From Planctomycetia bacterium (GTDB taxonomy: Bacteria > Planctomycetota > Brocadiia > Brocadiales > Brocadiaceae), in NCBI GenBank assembly GCA_015075005.1, contig JABTVC010000002.1, positions 434,001 to 498,000 of the forward strand: a stretch of DNA of 64,000 nt. The letters run 5' to 3'. A program made the translations under genes and the position numbers. This document shows positions 26,401 to 34,075 of the stretch, one piece after another. How positions within the stretch are numbered: position 1 is the first letter of the stretch; every line of letters begins with the position of its first letter. Under the pieces are notes generated by a model. The model made no database searches, was not told where the DNA came from, and was given only the letters and a program-made list of their open reading frames with translations.

Positions 26401-27247
26401 ACAACTTAAAGATTGGCCAACTGAAGGCTATAATAAGGACAAGGAGTATAACCTTTATCAAAAAATTGGTGGAAATAGTCCTGCAATCAGAGTTAAAACG
26501 ATTAGACTTCACCATTCCACAAACGACCCATTTTGCAAATATTTGATCATCAGGTTTATCGTCTTTGGATGGTATCAATATAGGAATTTGAATGGGCTGT
26601 AAATATATATGGTAATAAGTGTCAGCCAGATGTATGTTCAATGTGCTTGCGGGCGGGTTGATAGAGTCTAATTTAATCTCCTTGCCGTCTTTATCTGTCA
26701 GCGTTTTAAGTGATGTAATTTTTAATATTGATGGTGTACCTTGGAAAATCACCCTTCCGTCTTGTTGTTGAACTACCAGAATTTCGTCAAAATCCTTCTG
26801 GTTGACAAACGGTTTAATAAGTTCATTCAAATCACTTTTTGCCCGGATTTTTGCATATGAACCGGTATAATCAAAATGTAACCAAAAGGTATTCCAATCC
26901 TGCCGGATATCCAGACGAATCTTTGGGGCAAGATCACCACCATCATAAGAACTATCTTTTAACTCGAAACCTATTAACTCAAGATTTGGAATATGGCCTA
27001 AGACGCTAGGTTCCCGCCCTGTTTCTCCATCTTTTTTTGCAATATTTGCTGCATTGTGCAAGGCATTACTCAGATTCTCAATCTTTAAACTAATCTGCTC
27101 ACTCATACCCGCAAGCAAGCGAAAATTACGAGTTGTGAGGTATTTCTTCTGAGCAGAAACGTACAAAAGGTAATATGCACAAAAAGGTATGAGCGCTATA
27201 AGTACGGTAATTATCAAAATTTGGAATTGCTTTGATTGAGGACGCAT
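23492..27247 (-). CDS. Large multi-pass membrane protein with two Cache-type sensor regions and a P-loop-like C-terminal domain
   Basis: This 1251-residue protein has membrane helices near 9-31, 262-285, 292-318, 588-612, 645-695, 715-740, 895-920 and 1205-1245. Extracytoplasmic regions at 35-255 and 325-585 look like Cache-type ligand sensors; the second contains FGYCVINETGKVLFHSDET. The C-terminal cytoplasmic part resembles a P-loop NTPase: NREIVVIDNFDYQW is like a Walker B strand and KAVIIVSHVHP like a sensor strand. The expected GxxxxGKS is replaced by LILGTSYAKKEF, so ATP binding is doubtful. I know no named family for the whole protein. Confidence 0.6.
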   Translation of the reverse strand: MRPQSKQFQILIITVLIALIPFCAYYLLYVSAQKKYLTTRNFRLLAGMSEQISLKIENLSNALHNAANIAKKDGETGREPSVLGHIPNLELIGFELKDSSYDGGDLAPKIRLDIRQDWNTFWLHFDYTGSYAKIRAKSDLNELIKPFVNQKDFDEILVVQQQDGRVIFQGTPSILKITSLKTLTDKDGKEIKLDSINPPASTLNIHLADTYYHIYLQPIQIPILIPSKDDKPDDQIFAKWVVCGMVKSNRFNSDCRTISTNFLIKVILLVLIIAFSWPIFKLLLMGQRDRLEISDVCFLVFSLVTVSAILTIVLIDTYSYFKARDTLDGQLKSFSEKIGKNFQEEIKCIRHELDTLNKDEKLKRAIRELSNGEKEEKKTQEKADIFKEDLVKYHDPYPYFTMAIWIDDIGQQRIKWTVKDRTTPFINVSMREYFKKPHEDWPFDKEAGKSMVWLDPVYSWNTGENTSFISSKLITDTHTKWVTSIETRLLTFYQTVLPPGFGYCVINETGKVLFHSDETKNLRENFFEECDNNHTLRSAVFGHVCAFLNAQYEGKGHRLYVSPFNYDTFLGYLIVFSNKELSRTANLEMLTVSSIFLMFLFFVPLVIFGLYYLGRFTWRMMSRRMPASSIYHGRIYWLWPNESWGEKYGQIIFCHLFLCVDFSCGIIYFQGWDLIRSTVPLYLLGVFLIYPGLKKDLKFLKAGMFPGIFKDRYRTGYLLVIVSSVILLVVLPSCAFFKFAYNKEMELFVKHGQIKLASSLEAREEKVKLQYLKINFGSEDEKKEFLAKRLDFRNWDVYDSFFFDTDTGVKYDVTCTSSVGNRFLNQFLTILRPHYKPVCTEINGLVNNISDDNVWHWEKDGSGKLVFHKNGYKHVGKKEGVLHVSSLVPTLEIPLTHFWWIWILLIFLFLALFFMVRFVFQRVFLFDVKVPSPLYVEGLEEGFSYLILGTSYAKKEFPPNHHPIDLREEAKTEKWYTKFMSEEYLRNREIVVIDNFDYQWNNPQHNEEKLQFLERLFMDNKAVIIVSHVHPDNFNLEFSAENSTEAQSKVSKGEHGHVLSFPVTERWEGIFKSLPVVYSQEPGDPEAFQREMGKNDTLEKYASGQIMQILSDRAQRYYHALWNTFSQSEKFALYYVVKDGFISSENPDILHLMMRNIIVRNPELRVMNVTFHKFILAKSTSIDIVAWKKEARSTWNTTKTPFLTILIGIALFIFITQREVFNSTIAIVSAFTAALPAVFKLLGLFQKGKPD

Positions 27248-27269
27248 ATTTCGTTTTTTCCTATAAAAT

Positions 27270-27422
27270 ACGACACCGGTAAGTCCGTTTATCGTGAGTA
27301 ACGCGCATCCATAAACAAGACCAAGTCTCGATCATTAGTAAGAATATCCCTTCTCTTATTACGCCACACCATAAGACGTGGTAGCAAGCACCTTCAAATT
27401 CTATGCGCCATTGCCTTGCCAT
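27270..27422 (-). pseudogene. Truncated REP-type transposase start
   Basis: From ATG 27422 the minus strand reads MARQWRIEFEGACYHVL, the start of IS200-like REP transposases. A frameshift follows; the other frame continues ILTNDRDLVLFMDARYSR and stops. The HUH and tyrosine regions are absent. Confidence 0.6.
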
Positions 27423-27480
27423 ACAAGGAGGGCAGCAGTAATCTTTGCTTGACGTACAATGGGCGTCCCCTTCCTTCCCA

Positions 27481-27560
27481 TGGTATTTTATTGACAAATT
27501 TTCCACCTTACCGTATTGTCTTATTGTAAGGAATGCAGTATAGCACAAATTATTAAATGT
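27481..27560 (+). repeat. Promoter-bearing direct repeat, copy 1
   Basis: This segment is repeated with changes at 28115-28194. It carries TTGACA at 27491, a 17-base spacer and TATTGT at 27514, then AAGGAATGCAGTA. It drives the antitoxin gene at 27574. Confidence 0.7.
27491..27519 (+). promoter_or_regulatory. Promoter of the AbrB-type antitoxin gene
   Basis: TTGACA-N17-TATTGT lies 55 bases upstream of ATG 27574. The TATTGT sequences nearby (27514, 27522) could be operator half-sites for antitoxin autoregulation; this is inference. Confidence 0.6.
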
Positions 27561-27573
27561 AGGGAGAAGTCTT

Positions 27574-27807
27574 ATGAAGTCTAAAATTACCTCAAAATTC
27601 CAAATTACCATACCAAGAGAAATTCGTGATAGACTTAATTTGCGTGTTTCAGATGCAATCGAATGGAAAATTAAGAAAAACAGGATATTCGTTGAGCCAG
27701 TAAACAGGCCATTTCTCAAGTATAAAGGATCCATTAAAATCGATGCCGGCGATATTAAAGAGGATATCCTGAAGGCAAGAAGAATGTGGATATTGAAGAA
27801 CAAATGA
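27574..27807 (+). CDS. AbrB/SpoVT-type antitoxin
   Basis: The 77-residue protein begins KITSKFQITIPREIRDRLNL, the swapped-hairpin DNA-binding fold of SpoVT/AbrB antitoxins, with a helical tail for toxin binding. An AGGGAGAAG site precedes ATG 27574. The stop codon overlaps the ATG of a PIN-domain toxin remnant (ATGA), as in intact toxin-antitoxin pairs. With the toxin broken it may persist only as a regulator. Confidence 0.82.
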   Translation: MKSKITSKFQITIPREIRDRLNLRVSDAIEWKIKKNRIFVEPVNRPFLKYKGSIKIDAGDIKEDILKARRMWILKNK

Positions 27808-27929
27808 ACTCCTTTCTTATAGATACAAATTGTCTGATTTCTTATACCACAACCAGGAATAAGATTCAATTTGATAAACCATTTTCTAAACAGCTATCAC
27901 TTATAAACATACCACACAAACTTCTGTAA
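27804..27929 (+). pseudogene. PIN-domain toxin, truncated after 41 residues
   Basis: It reads MNSFLIDTNCLISYTTTRNK, the first strand of a PIN ribonuclease with the first active-site Asp in FLIDTN. It then diverges and stops at 27927-27929. Intact VapC-like toxins have about 130 residues, so the nuclease is lost. Confidence 0.7.
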
Positions 27930-27964
27930 TAATTTTCAATATTTACAATAATTTTTAAAAATAT

Positions 27965-28102
27965 TACCGCGTCTACGTCAAGACCGGGCAGAGCAATTTG
28001 CCCGCCATGCCAGAAGAAGTCGGTACGATGGTCGGTGAATCCTTACCCGGTGAAAATTTTGGAGTTGGCGACGCCATCTTCGTCACTCCACAAAAGGCAT
28101 AG
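27965..28102 (+). pseudogene. Unidentified 45-residue reading-frame remnant
   Basis: An open stretch with codon use unlike the AT-rich surroundings reads RVYVKTGQSNLPAMPEEVG and ENFGVGDAIFVTPQKA before a stop. It has no start codon of its own at the 5' end. It looks like the tail of a lost gene; I cannot name the family. It lies between the two promoter repeats in an otherwise empty gap of 323 bases. Confidence 0.3.
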
Positions 28103-28114
28103 AGTTTTACTCTG

Positions 28115-28194
28115 GTATTTTATTGACAAATTTTTCACCTATCTTTATTGTATTGTTGCAAGGAATACAGTATGGTACAAAGTATTAAATAACG
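28115..28194 (+). repeat. Promoter-bearing direct repeat, copy 2, upstream of the polysaccharide locus
   Basis: This copy of the 27481 repeat keeps TTGACA at 28123, a 17-base spacer and TATTGT at 28146, then AAGGAATACAGTA. No antitoxin gene follows; the next gene is the aminotransferase at 28253. The promoter may therefore drive the glycan locus and could still be bound by the antitoxin. Confidence 0.65.
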
Positions 28195-28252
28195 CGTATA
28201 ATTAATGCAAAAAAGAAGTTTTTACAGGGCGATATTATAACAGGGAGCGCTT

Positions 28253-29368
28253 TTGAATTTCAAGAAACCCGTTTATGTCACACAACCATATATGCCTCCT
28301 TTGGAGGAATTCGTTCCTTACCTTGAGCAGATATGGGACAGTAAGTGGTTGACCAACAATGGGCCTTATCACCGGCAACTGGAGAAAGAGTTGTGCGAAT
28401 ACCTGGAGGTGCCTTATGTTTCTCTCTTCTGCAATGGCACGCTTGCCCTGATGGTGGCGCTGCAAGTCCTGCGCATCACAGACGAGGTTATAACTACACC
28501 TTACAGCTTTGTTGCTACGGCCCATTCCCTGCATTGGAGCAATATTCAGCCTGTTTTTGTGGATATAGAGCCGGTTACCTTCGCCATTGATCCCCAAAAG
28601 ATAGAGGCGGCTATTACCCCCAGAACTACTGCAATAGTACCGGTTCATGTCTATGGCAACCCATGCTACGTGGACGAGATTCAGCGCATTGCTGATACTC
28701 ACAGCCTCAAGGTGATTTACGATGCCGCTCACGCCTTCGGGGTTCAATGCAATGGAAAGTCGGTACTTAACTACGGCGATCTGTCCGTTCTAAGCTTTCA
28801 CGCCACAAAGATTTTCACCACCATTGAGGGTGGCGCCATTGTCTGCCATGATGAGGAGATGAAACGCCGCATCGATTCCCTAAAGAATTTCGGTTTTGCT
28901 GACGAGGTCACCGTTGTCGTTCCTGGTATTAATGCCAAGATGAATGAATTTCAGGCTGCATTTGGATTGCTACAACTCAAGCATATTAATCACATCCTTT
29001 CGCGCTCTGCAGAGATCGACTGTCGCTATCGTGAAGAACTCAAAGGTATACCGGGTATTCGCCTGCTGCATCGACCCGCAGAGAGCCATCAGAATTACTC
29101 GTATTTTCCCATACTCGTAGAACCGGATTACCCTCTGAGCCGGGATGCGTTGTATCAGTATTTTCGTGATCAAGGTATTTACGCCCGCCGCTACTTTTAC
29201 CCCATCATCAGCGACTTTCCGATGTATCGTGGGCTTCCTTCGGCAGCGGCTGCCAATTTGCCGGTCGCGAAGTCGGTATCGGAGCGGGTGCTTTGTTTGC
29301 CGATTTATCCAGATTTGGCAAAAGATGATCAAAGCAAAATCATAGAAATTATAAAGAGTAACTTATGA
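28253..29368 (+). CDS. DegT/DnrJ/EryC1/StrS-type sugar aminotransferase
   Basis: It transfers an amino group to a keto-sugar nucleotide, using PLP. The internal aldimine lysine is in SFHATKIFTTIEGGAIV and the PLP-stacking region reads IYDAAHAFG. Length 371 is typical. The start is TTG 28253 after an AGGGAG site. Its stop overlaps the wbqC start, so the two are co-translated. The product sugar cannot be read from sequence; a 3- or 4-amino deoxyhexose is likely. Confidence 0.9.
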   Translation: MNFKKPVYVTQPYMPPLEEFVPYLEQIWDSKWLTNNGPYHRQLEKELCEYLEVPYVSLFCNGTLALMVALQVLRITDEVITTPYSFVATAHSLHWSNIQPVFVDIEPVTFAIDPQKIEAAITPRTTAIVPVHVYGNPCYVDEIQRIADTHSLKVIYDAAHAFGVQCNGKSVLNYGDLSVLSFHATKIFTTIEGGAIVCHDEEMKRRIDSLKNFGFADEVTVVVPGINAKMNEFQAAFGLLQLKHINHILSRSAEIDCRYREELKGIPGIRLLHRPAESHQNYSYFPILVEPDYPLSRDALYQYFRDQGIYARRYFYPIISDFPMYRGLPSAAAANLPVAKSVSERVLCLPIYPDLAKDDQSKIIEIIKSNL

Positions 29369-30093
29369 TGACCATTGCCATAATGCAACCCTATTTCTTC
29401 CCCTATATCGGCTACTGGCAATTAATCCATGCCGTGGACCGCTTCATCATGTGCGACGATGTGAATTACATCAAGGGAGGATGGATCAACCGTAATCGCA
29501 TACTGATCAATGGCGAGCCTGCCTATATCACGGTGCCGCTGCAGCAGTCCTCCCAAAACAGGCGTATTTGTGACATAGCCTTGCAACCTTCGCCTGCCTG
29601 GCGCGGCAAACTAGTCAAAATGGTTGAAACCACCTACCGAAAAGCCCCCTGTTTTGCCGAGGTGTTTCCAGTAGTAGAAAGGTTAATTCGACATGAAGCT
29701 GAGAATCTGTCGGATTATCTGGCGCACCAAGTGCAAACGATGGCCGCATTCATGGGCATCAACGCCGAATTCGTGGTGACCAGTCGTTGTTATAAAAATG
29801 ACCACTTATCCGGTCAGGCACGAGTATTAGACACCTGCAAACGAGAAGGAGCGACTACATATATCAACCCGCAAGGCGGACAAGCTCTGTACGATACCGA
29901 AACCTTCCGCAGCGCAGGCTTAGATCTGCGTTTCATCGTTATGCGCCCTTTGCCTTACAAACAAAGAGTCTCCGGGTTTGTTCCTTATCTTTCGATCATT
30001 GACGCACTGATGGAGATCGGGCCGGTTGAGATCAAGCAACACCTTGATGAGTTTGATTTGATTGAAACAGCCTTTCCTGTTTCATCGATCTAA
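29365..30093 (+). CDS. wbqC: WbqC-like family protein
   Basis: The start IAIMQPYFFPYIGYWQLIHA and the DDVNYIKGGWINRNRIL motif define the WbqC family. Members occur in O-antigen and glycan loci and are proposed to act on amino sugars; the biochemical reaction is not established in general. Length 242 is normal. It overlaps the aminotransferase gene by 4 bases, which fits joint work on one sugar. Confidence 0.9.
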   Translation: MMTIAIMQPYFFPYIGYWQLIHAVDRFIMCDDVNYIKGGWINRNRILINGEPAYITVPLQQSSQNRRICDIALQPSPAWRGKLVKMVETTYRKAPCFAEVFPVVERLIRHEAENLSDYLAHQVQTMAAFMGINAEFVVTSRCYKNDHLSGQARVLDTCKREGATTYINPQGGQALYDTETFRSAGLDLRFIVMRPLPYKQRVSGFVPYLSIIDALMEIGPVEIKQHLDEFDLIETAFPVSSI

Positions 30094-30247
30094 TTTGCTC
30101 ATGAGTTTGGAAATTAAGCATATCAACGACGACACCCACAATCAAACTATTGGTGGATATTTAAAATTGGAGCTGTAGCTGACGAGCCCGGTGGTCAAAT
30201 GGAATGTTTCAGACGAGGGCTAAGTCTGTCTTGAAAGGAGGCATATA

Positions 30248-31143
30248 ATGACCAGGAGAGTTATAGTGAATTTTACGCCTACGGGTATGATCCCGACGAA
30301 GCAGATGACGCCACATGTACCCATTTCCGTTCAGGAGATTGTAGAGGATGTGCATAGGGCAGTTGAAATAGGTATCACAATGGTTCACCTGCATGCACGC
30401 GATGAAGACACGGGTGTTCCGGCCTTCAAGGCCACTGTTTATGAGAAAATCATTACCGGCATACGTGCCTTTTCAAAAGACGTAATTATTTGCGCATCTC
30501 TTAGCGGTCGAGACTTTAGCGAATTTGAGAAACGAAGTGAAGCACTCAGGCTCGACGGGAATGCCAAACCAGACATGGGCAGTCTCACTCTTAGCTCGCT
30601 GAATTTCAATCAACAGGCGAGCATCAATAGTCCGGATATGATCAAAGCCCTTGCTTCAGAGATGTTATCACGCGGAATAATGCCGGAACTGGAGGTGTTT
30701 GACGCCGGGATGATTAATTACGCCCGGTATCTCAGTCACAAGGGCTGTTACGCCCCCCTTTCTATTTTAATTTGATTATTGGCAACATCGCCTGTGCCCA
30801 GGCGGATCTGTTGCATGTGGGGGTAATGCTCCGGGATCTGCCGGACGACTCCCTGTGGAGCATCGGAGGAGTGGGCAATGCCCAGTTGTCTATGAACACT
30901 CTGGCTATCGCAATGGGAGGGGGTGTACGCGTAGGACTTGAGGATAACATTTGGTTTGACATGCAGCGGACTAAACTCGCCAGCAATGCAGATTTGTTGA
31001 GGCGCATACACAATATTATTGCGGCAAGCGATCGTGAACTGATGCTCGCATCAGAAATGCGAAAGATACTGCACATGGAGCCGGGTAACGGGCGATACGG
31101 ACGCATTATGGGCTACGGGCAGCGAAAGGACAACATACAATGA
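30248..31143 (+). CDS. BKACE family beta-keto acid cleavage enzyme, frameshifted
   Basis: BKACE (DUF849) enzymes split a beta-keto acid with acetyl-CoA, as in 3-keto-5-aminohexanoate cleavage. The N-terminal frame has IVNFTPTGMIPTK and the metal-binding MVHLHARDE. The C-terminal frame (from about 30751) has GGVGNAQLSMNTLAIAMGGG and VGLEDNIW. The frames meet at a run of six C at 30753-30758; one extra C would join them into a normal protein of about 298 residues. AAAGGAGG precedes ATG 30248. This is a homopolymer frameshift or a sequencing error. Placement in a glycan locus is unusual. Confidence 0.85.
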
Positions 31144-31808
31144 ATACAAACCAAGTTATAATCTTCGGAAATCAACCTCTTGCCAGTTTGGCCTGGTATT
31201 GCCTGACCCACGATAGTCCCTGGCAGGTGGTTGCCTTCACGGTGGATAGGGCATATATAAATGCCAAAATCCATGAAGGGCTGCCCATGCTGCCGTTTGA
31301 ACGGTTAGAAGAGACACACGACCCGGCGCGCATACGGCTACTGATTCCGTTGGGCTATCGCCATATCAACGGCCTGCGTATGCAGAAATTCAATGAGGCG
31401 CGGCAGCGCGGATACCAATTCGTCTCCTATATCTCATCCCGTGCCAGCGTATGGCCTGATTTGCAGATTGGTGAGAACTGCATGGTATATGAACATGCTA
31501 TTATACAACCATTTGCTCATATAGGGGACAATGTTATTATACGAAGTGGTGTGCATGTTGGACATCATAACGTAGTTGATGATCACTGCTTTATCGGAGC
31601 TGAAGCCACGCTGGCCGGCAACGTACAGTTAGGGGAACGTTGCTTTGTTGGTGTGAATGCGACGGTGATAGACAACTTGCGTATAGCGGAACGTACCTTC
31701 GTCGGGGCCGGGGCGGTCGTGATAAAGAATACGGAGCCAGATGGCGTCTATGCGGGCAATCCGGCGCGAAAGCTGGAGCATTCTTCGCTTGAAGCGACAT
31801 CTCGTTAG
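31140..31808 (+). CDS. NeuD-like sugar O/N-acyltransferase (hexapeptide repeat)
   Basis: The N-terminal part is a PglD/NeuD-type Rossmann-like domain (VIIFGNQPLASLAWYCL). The C-terminal half is a left-handed beta helix with repeats such as IGDNVIIRSGVHVGHHNVV, containing the likely catalytic His. The family acylates amino sugars or sialic acids using acyl-CoA. It overlaps the BKACE stop by 4 bases, which suggests that BKACE supplies or edits the acyl donor; that is inference. Confidence 0.88.
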   Translation: MNTNQVIIFGNQPLASLAWYCLTHDSPWQVVAFTVDRAYINAKIHEGLPMLPFERLEETHDPARIRLLIPLGYRHINGLRMQKFNEARQRGYQFVSYISSRASVWPDLQIGENCMVYEHAIIQPFAHIGDNVIIRSGVHVGHHNVVDDHCFIGAEATLAGNVQLGERCFVGVNATVIDNLRIAERTFVGAGAVVIKNTEPDGVYAGNPARKLEHSSLEATSR

Positions 31809-31847
31809 CCAAAGAGACATATAATTTCCGGAGGATCCGACACTTTA

Positions 31848-33296
31848 ATGGCTTCACTGAGAAGTAAAGCGGGAAAAGCTTTAGGCTGGGACCTGATTGG
31901 TAATTACTCAGGCCAAATAACAGGCCTTATAATATCCATATTGCTGGCGCGATTACTGGATCCTTCAGAGTTTGGCATTGTGGGTATGTCATTGGTGTTT
32001 ATTAATGTACTGAATATTTTCGTAGATTTAGGTTTTGCCTCTGCTTTAGTACAAAATAAAAATAACACCTCACTCACGTATTCCTCCGTATTTTATATCA
32101 ACATCCTGGCTGGTTTTGCGCTGGCAGGAGCTATTTTTCTTGCTGCTCCCCTGGTTGGTAAGTTTTATGGAAATGAGCAAGTAACTACGTTAGTACGCTT
32201 TTTCTCCATCACTTTTGTAGTGAATTCCTTTGACATCGTTCAGCGTACCATTCTGAGGCGAAAGCTCGATTTTAGAGCATTAAGCATCCGGGCGTTAACT
32301 TCCCAGATTATCGCTGGTATTGCTGCTATTACTTTTGCTTTCAAAGGGTTTGGTGTATATGCCCTGGTTATTCAAAATATTTTGGCGGCTGTTATTAATA
32401 CTCTCATTCTTTGGAAGGTGACGGAGTGGTATCCGAAACTGGAATTCTCCTGGAAGGAAGTGAAAAAGCTCACTTCTTTTTCAGCCTATGTTTTTGCTGA
32501 AAGTTCTTTAAGCCAGTTAATACAGCAGGCGGATACTTTAGTGGTTGGGAAACTCTTTAGTCCGGCTACCTTGGGATTTTTTAGCCGGGCCAATAGCCTC
32601 AATTCCCTGATCAATAAAAATAGTGCACAAAGCATTACCAAAGTATTTTTCCCTGTACTCAGCGCCATTCAGGATGATGATGTAAGGTTTAAGCAGGTTT
32701 ATTTAAAAGCCGTAAATATTATAGCAGGAATTTCCATCTTTCTGACGGGCATATTCTTTTTATGTGGCGAAGAAGTGATCATTACCTTGTTCGGAGAAAA
32801 GTGGGAACCTTCGGTTTTCATTTTTAAGTTGTTAATTATAACGGGATTTGCCTATCCCATTAGTTTGATGATCGTCAATGCCTTTTTGGCCAAAGGGAAA
32901 TCTAAGGAGAATTTTAAATACGGGAATATTCGCAAAATATTACGGTTAATGCCTTTTATTCCAGCATTTTTATATGGTTTTGAGGAGTATTTGTATGCTT
33001 TAGTAGGAATAAGTTTTATTAATTGGCTGTTAAATAATTACTTTGTAACCCGCTCGCTAGGTGTTTCTTTCGTGGAACAGGCCAAAGCCGTGCTGCCCTA
33101 TCTATTGACGGCAGGGGCTATAGTATCAGGAATTCATCTGATTGTTCCTCGAGAAAGATCAATCATTTTCGCCTGTATTCGTATAAGCTTATTTGTGACT
33201 TCGTTCTCTTTGTACTGTTACTTGTTTAATACATTGATGTATAGCGAATTTATGCTGTATAGGAGTAAATTATGGGAAAAATTAAAGCGGGCTTAA
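31848..33296 (+). CDS. Polysaccharide flippase of the MOP superfamily (Wzx/WzxC-like)
   Basis: The 482-residue protein has about 12-14 membrane helices and begins SKAGKALGWDLIGNYSGQ, with ILLARLLDPSEFGIVGMSLV, the usual opening of the WzxC/TuaB branch. It moves lipid-linked glycan units across the membrane. A CCGGAGG site precedes ATG 31848. The 3' end overlaps the sulfotransferase gene by 25 bases. Confidence 0.9.
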   Translation: MASLRSKAGKALGWDLIGNYSGQITGLIISILLARLLDPSEFGIVGMSLVFINVLNIFVDLGFASALVQNKNNTSLTYSSVFYINILAGFALAGAIFLAAPLVGKFYGNEQVTTLVRFFSITFVVNSFDIVQRTILRRKLDFRALSIRALTSQIIAGIAAITFAFKGFGVYALVIQNILAAVINTLILWKVTEWYPKLEFSWKEVKKLTSFSAYVFAESSLSQLIQQADTLVVGKLFSPATLGFFSRANSLNSLINKNSAQSITKVFFPVLSAIQDDDVRFKQVYLKAVNIIAGISIFLTGIFFLCGEEVIITLFGEKWEPSVFIFKLLIITGFAYPISLMIVNAFLAKGKSKENFKYGNIRKILRLMPFIPAFLYGFEEYLYALVGISFINWLLNNYFVTRSLGVSFVEQAKAVLPYLLTAGAIVSGIHLIVPRERSIIFACIRISLFVTSFSLYCYLFNTLMYSEFMLYRSKLWEKLKRA

Positions 33297-33982
33297 AATT
33301 CGAGAGAGGCGTTCGTAAGTTCGTAGTTAATAACATATTCAATAAAATCAGGGCTTACAATAAACAGAAGATATTCTGTATTGGCAGAAATAAAACCGGC
33401 ACCACTTCTTTAAATAAGGCTTTTTCAGACTTGGGCTTTATTGTTGGAGATCAGAGGACGGCGGAGCAGATGACTCCTCATTATTTCGAAGGAAATTTTC
33501 AGCCGATAATCCGATATTGTCGGACTGCGCAAGTCTTTCAGGATGTTCCCTTTAGTTACCCGGAAACTTTCAAACATTTGGACAGAGCTTTTCCAGGGAG
33601 CAAATTCATCCTGACTATAAGAAATAGTTCTGAGCAGTGGTATGAATCACTTATTAGGTTCCATTCAAAAAAATTTGGTAATGGTGGTATTCCAACTGCA
33701 GAGCAATTAAAAAACGCAGATTATGTGTGGAAAGGCTGGGTGTATCAACTCCTTAAGCTATATAACACGACTGAAGATAACCCTTACGATAAAAACACAT
33801 TAATAAATCATTACAATGAACATAATAATGCAATTCTTAAATACTTCGAAAAAAGACCAAACGATTTACTTTTTATTAACTTGGCCGAGAAAGGATCATA
33901 CTATAAATTCTGCAAATTTTTAGGAATTGACTCGCCATATGATGAGTTTCCCTGGGAAAACAGAACGAGCAAAATTAAATAA
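33272..33982 (+). CDS. Sulfotransferase family protein
   Basis: The 236-residue protein contains the 5'-phosphosulfate-binding loop FCIGRNKTGTTSLNKAF near residue 32 and a 3'-phosphate site around FILTIRNSSEQWYES, with the catalytic and PAPS-contact residues. It would transfer sulfate from PAPS to a sugar or other acceptor. Its place between flippase and GT2 suggests a sulfated glycan. No PAPS synthesis genes are in the window. Composition is more AT-rich than the upstream genes. Confidence 0.8.
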   Translation: MGKIKAGLKFERGVRKFVVNNIFNKIRAYNKQKIFCIGRNKTGTTSLNKAFSDLGFIVGDQRTAEQMTPHYFEGNFQPIIRYCRTAQVFQDVPFSYPETFKHLDRAFPGSKFILTIRNSSEQWYESLIRFHSKKFGNGGIPTAEQLKNADYVWKGWVYQLLKLYNTTEDNPYDKNTLINHYNEHNNAILKYFEKRPNDLLFINLAEKGSYYKFCKFLGIDSPYDEFPWENRTSKIK

Positions 33983-34075
33983 TGTATCCTTAAACAGACC
34001 ATACTGCTCTATTTTCTTGGAAGACTCAAAAGTGTAGCCGTGATATAATAGAGAGCACTTTTGGAAAGGACTGAG

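Noticed and set aside
27261-27869. Minus-strand frame of about 200 residues over the antitoxin gene
   Set aside because: Most of it is the antisense of the antitoxin and its promoter. Only the part at 27270-27422 matches a transposase start, reported separately as a remnant.
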